This document shows positions 6,959 through 8,752 of a stretch of DNA of 8,752 nucleotides, in pieces. The first letter of the stretch is position 1. Each line of letters opens with the position of its first letter. The position numbers were made by a program, and so were the translations under genes. This DNA is from Candidatus Coatesiibacteriota bacterium (GTDB taxonomy: Bacteria; RBG-13-66-14; B26-G2): NCBI GenBank assembly GCA_003647715.1, contig QMNJ01000057.1:1-8752 (forward strand), written 5' to 3'. The notes under the pieces are model-generated. The model was not told where the DNA came from. It searched no databases and worked only from the letters and a program-made list of their open reading frames with translations.

Positions 6959-7707
6959 ACTGAGACAAAACCCACCTTCTTCATATCAGTTGAAGGCAAG
7001 ACGGTGCACCTGAGGAAGGGTTCTGTGCTAACCTGTTCAACATCGGAGATGCGACCTACAAGAATGCCCCTGGGGAATATACCACCTTCACCAGATGTAT
7101 AGACGAGGTCGCCTATATTTACATCTGCATAGGTTGATACAAACTTGATGTTGAGATTGCCTTCTCTGTCCGCTTCCAGTATCCCCGCCTCGCCTACCTT
7201 GGGAAGTATAACACTCACCTTGAATGCTGGGTTACCGAGGACCGCTATTCGCGATGATGTGCTGCTTACATCATAAACAACGCCCACCAGCCCATACCCG
7301 CTAACCGCACATAGTCCCTTATCTATACCGCTTGAACTGCCTTTGTCAATTATCAGCTCCATTACCCTTCCCTCAAAGAATACCCGGTCAATGACAACTG
7401 CGGTCTTAAGCTCGCAGGGTAGGGTTAGGGATATTCCTAGAAGTTGCTTCAGCTCCCTGTTCTCAACTTCAAGTATCTCGGTTGTCTTTTGGTTTGCAAT
7501 AATATGATGCTGAAATATTGCAGCATCAAGGGTCTCGTCCTTTGATTCTCTTATTTGCTTAACAAAAATGACTGTCTTCTGAATGGGTTTTTTTACCCAC
7601 ATAAATGACTCTTTCAATCTGATTATATCAAAGGCATCCAGAACTGATATAGCAAGGGTAATTAGAACGGCAGTTATGAGAGAGATAAAACCGCTAGGAA
7701 GGCGCAT
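6946..7707 (-). CDS. mreC: MreC, rod-shape-determining periplasmic scaffold
   Basis: MreC is anchored by one membrane helix and forms periplasmic filaments that bind and activate PBP2. The 253-residue product has a membrane segment at about 6-23, a helical coiled-coil region at about 55-92 (TTEILEVENRELKQLLGI), and the beta-rich MreC core at about 100-250, with DKGSSSGIDKGLCAVSGYGL, DVNIGDLVYTSGEGGIFPRG and a closing PSTDMKKVGFV. It is on the short side because it lacks the variable C-terminal tail seen in many homologues. ATG at 7707 is preferred. A TTG at 7716 in the same frame would add three residues but lies only 2 nt from the AGAGGT at 7724-7719, whereas the ATG is 11 nt away. Neither spacing is ideal. 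The gene overlaps mreD by 13 nt. Confidence 0.94.
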   Translation of the reverse strand: MRLPSGFISLITAVLITLAISVLDAFDIIRLKESFMWVKKPIQKTVIFVKQIRESKDETLDAAIFQHHIIANQKTTEILEVENRELKQLLGISLTLPCELKTAVVIDRVFFEGRVMELIIDKGSSSGIDKGLCAVSGYGLVGVVYDVSSTSSRIAVLGNPAFKVSVILPKVGEAGILEADREGNLNIKFVSTYADVNIGDLVYTSGEGGIFPRGILVGRISDVEQVSTEPFLRCTVLPSTDMKKVGFVSVCIR

Positions 7708-7718
7708 ATAAAACAAAG

Positions 7719-7724
7719 ACCTCT
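7719..7724 (-). promoter_or_regulatory. Shine-Dalgarno sequence of mreC that bears on the start choice
   Basis: AGAGGT on the minus strand lies in the mreB-mreC gap. It is 2 nt from the in-frame TTG at 7716 and 11 nt from the ATG at 7707. The first spacing is too tight for initiation and the second is long but workable, so the ATG is preferred. Confidence 0.55.
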
Positions 7725-7734
7725 TTTAATTGTA

Positions 7735-8752
7735 CTAAAGTAATACACTTTTATACCTTTCCTGGTTTTCAAGGATTTTACCGGTTCCCTCTACAGTGCA
7801 GGTTAAGGCATTTTCTGCAATATGTATAGGGAGGTTGGTAACCTTGTTAAGTAGTTTATCAAGTCCCTTGAGGAGGGAGCCACCGCCACAGAGGGTGATG
7901 CCTTTATCCATAATATCGGATGCGAGTTCTGGCGGGGTTTCTTCTAATGTATCCATCACGGTGGTAATCATTGTGTTAACTGGGTCTTTTATCGCCTCCC
8001 TTATCTCGCGAGAACTTATCTTCACCGTCTTCGGAATACCCATAACTAGGTCTCTACCCTTGATGTTCATTGTCTCCTCCCTCTCCAGTGGGTATGCGGA
8101 ACCTATCGTTGTCTTTATCCTCTCTGCTGTCTGCTCACCTACCAAAAGATTGTAGGTCTTCTTCATATAACTGTCTATTGCCTCATCAATCTCATCACCA
8201 GCCACCCTTATGGACTTGGAGGTGACTATTCCGTTCATAGATATGACTGCAACCTCTGTGGTCCCGCCACCTATATCAACTACCATGTTGCCAGTGGGCG
8301 TATCTATCGGTAGGTTTAGACCGATTGCTGCTGCCATCGGTTCGGAGACCAAGTAGACCTCCCTTGCGCCGGAGTTCTCGGCTGAATCCCTCACAGCCCT
8401 CTTCTCCACTTCGGTGATGCCCGAGGGGACACAGATGCAGACACGGGGCTTTAATATTCCCGTTGAGTTCCTTGCCTTATTGATAAACGACTTCAGAAGT
8501 TCCTCTGCCAGGCGGAAGTCGCTTATCACGCCATCTTTCATAGGGCGTATTGCGGTTATCTTACCCGGTGTTCTGCCAAACATCAGCTTAGCTTCCATGC
8601 CTACTGCTATTATCTCGCCATTATCACCATTTACCACAAGAACGCTTGGCTCGTTAAGAACAATACCACGCTCCTTGACATAGACGAGGGTAGTTGCAGT
8701 GCCAAGGTCTATTGCTAAATCCTCTCCCCAAGAAAAGAACCGCTTGAAGAAC
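7735..8752 (-). CDS. mreB: MreB, actin-like cell-shape protein (5' end just outside the window)
   Basis: MreB forms membrane-bound antiparallel filaments that steer lateral wall synthesis. The frame is open to the window edge and yields 338 residues, so only the start codon and perhaps a few residues are missing. The visible N-terminus FFKRFFSWGEDLAIDLGT resembles the membrane-binding amphipathic start and phosphate-1 loop of MreB. A GTG at 8637 in frame is internal and not the start. Other motifs are intact: CVPSGITEVEKRAV with the following LVSEPMAAAIG, phosphate-2 VVDIGGGTTEVAVIS, and the adenosine-binding TLCGGGSLLKGLDKLL. In phosphate-1 the usual DLGTANT reads DLGTATT. It is the first visible gene of the operon, 18 nt before the nearest possible mreC start (27 nt before the preferred ATG). 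Any operon promoter would lie beyond 8752. Confidence 0.97.
   Translation of the reverse strand, partial: FFKRFFSWGEDLAIDLGTATTLVYVKERGIVLNEPSVLVVNGDNGEIIAVGMEAKLMFGRTPGKITAIRPMKDGVISDFRLAEELLKSFINKARNSTGILKPRVCICVPSGITEVEKRAVRDSAENSGAREVYLVSEPMAAAIGLNLPIDTPTGNMVVDIGGGTTEVAVISMNGIVTSKSIRVAGDEIDEAIDSYMKKTYNLLVGEQTAERIKTTIGSAYPLEREETMNIKGRDLVMGIPKTVKISSREIREAIKDPVNTMITTVMDTLEETPPELASDIMDKGITLCGGGSLLKGLDKLLNKVTNLPIHIAENALTCTVEGTGKILENQERYKSVLL

Noticed and set aside
7735..8637. GTG at 8637 as the start of mreB
   Set aside because: The frame continues upstream with clear MreB sequence, including the DLGTATT phosphate loop, to the window edge.

Overview
This is a bacterial window of moderate GC content (by eye, mid-40s percent or below), from a rod-shaped organism. 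It is dominated by a minus-strand cell-elongation (elongasome) operon. The partial 2-hydroxyacyl-CoA dehydratase activator-type gene at the left edge and the B12/radical-SAM protein would suit an anaerobe, but I cannot assign a phylum from sequence alone. Gene order and divergence would fit a deltaproteobacterial-type or uncultivated-phylum genome; that is inference.

Right to left on the minus strand, 8752 to 963: mreB (missing only its first few codons at the window edge), mreC, mreD, mrdA (PBP2), rodA, and a fused radical SAM/DUF2344 protein of unknown function. The genes are packed as one transcription unit. There are 18 nt between the mreB stop and the nearest possible mreC start, a 13-nt mreC/mreD overlap, 1 nt between mreD and mrdA, 7 nt between mrdA and rodA, and 0 nt between rodA and the radical SAM gene. 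MreB filaments, MreC and MreD position the RodA glycan polymerase and its PBP2 transpeptidase partner for lateral wall synthesis. The last gene is carried along with them, and no function is established for it that I know of.

The left end is a different neighbourhood. Positions 1-146 hold the start of a minus-strand BadF/HgdC-type ATPase gene. A 208-bp AT-rich divergent intergenic region (147-354) follows, with candidate promoters on both strands and a 9-bp inverted repeat. Then comes a stand-alone plus-strand gene (355-915) for a small exported, acidic coiled-coil protein that I do not recognise. It has its own strong Shine-Dalgarno sequence and a clear intrinsic terminator, whose T-tract overlaps the stop codon of the converging radical SAM gene.

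Most of the window is a conventional elongation operon. The parts least explained by known biology are the small secreted coiled-coil protein, the inverted repeat beside it, and the role of the radical SAM fusion protein in the wall operon. I saw no CRISPR array, tRNA, rRNA or insertion sequence.
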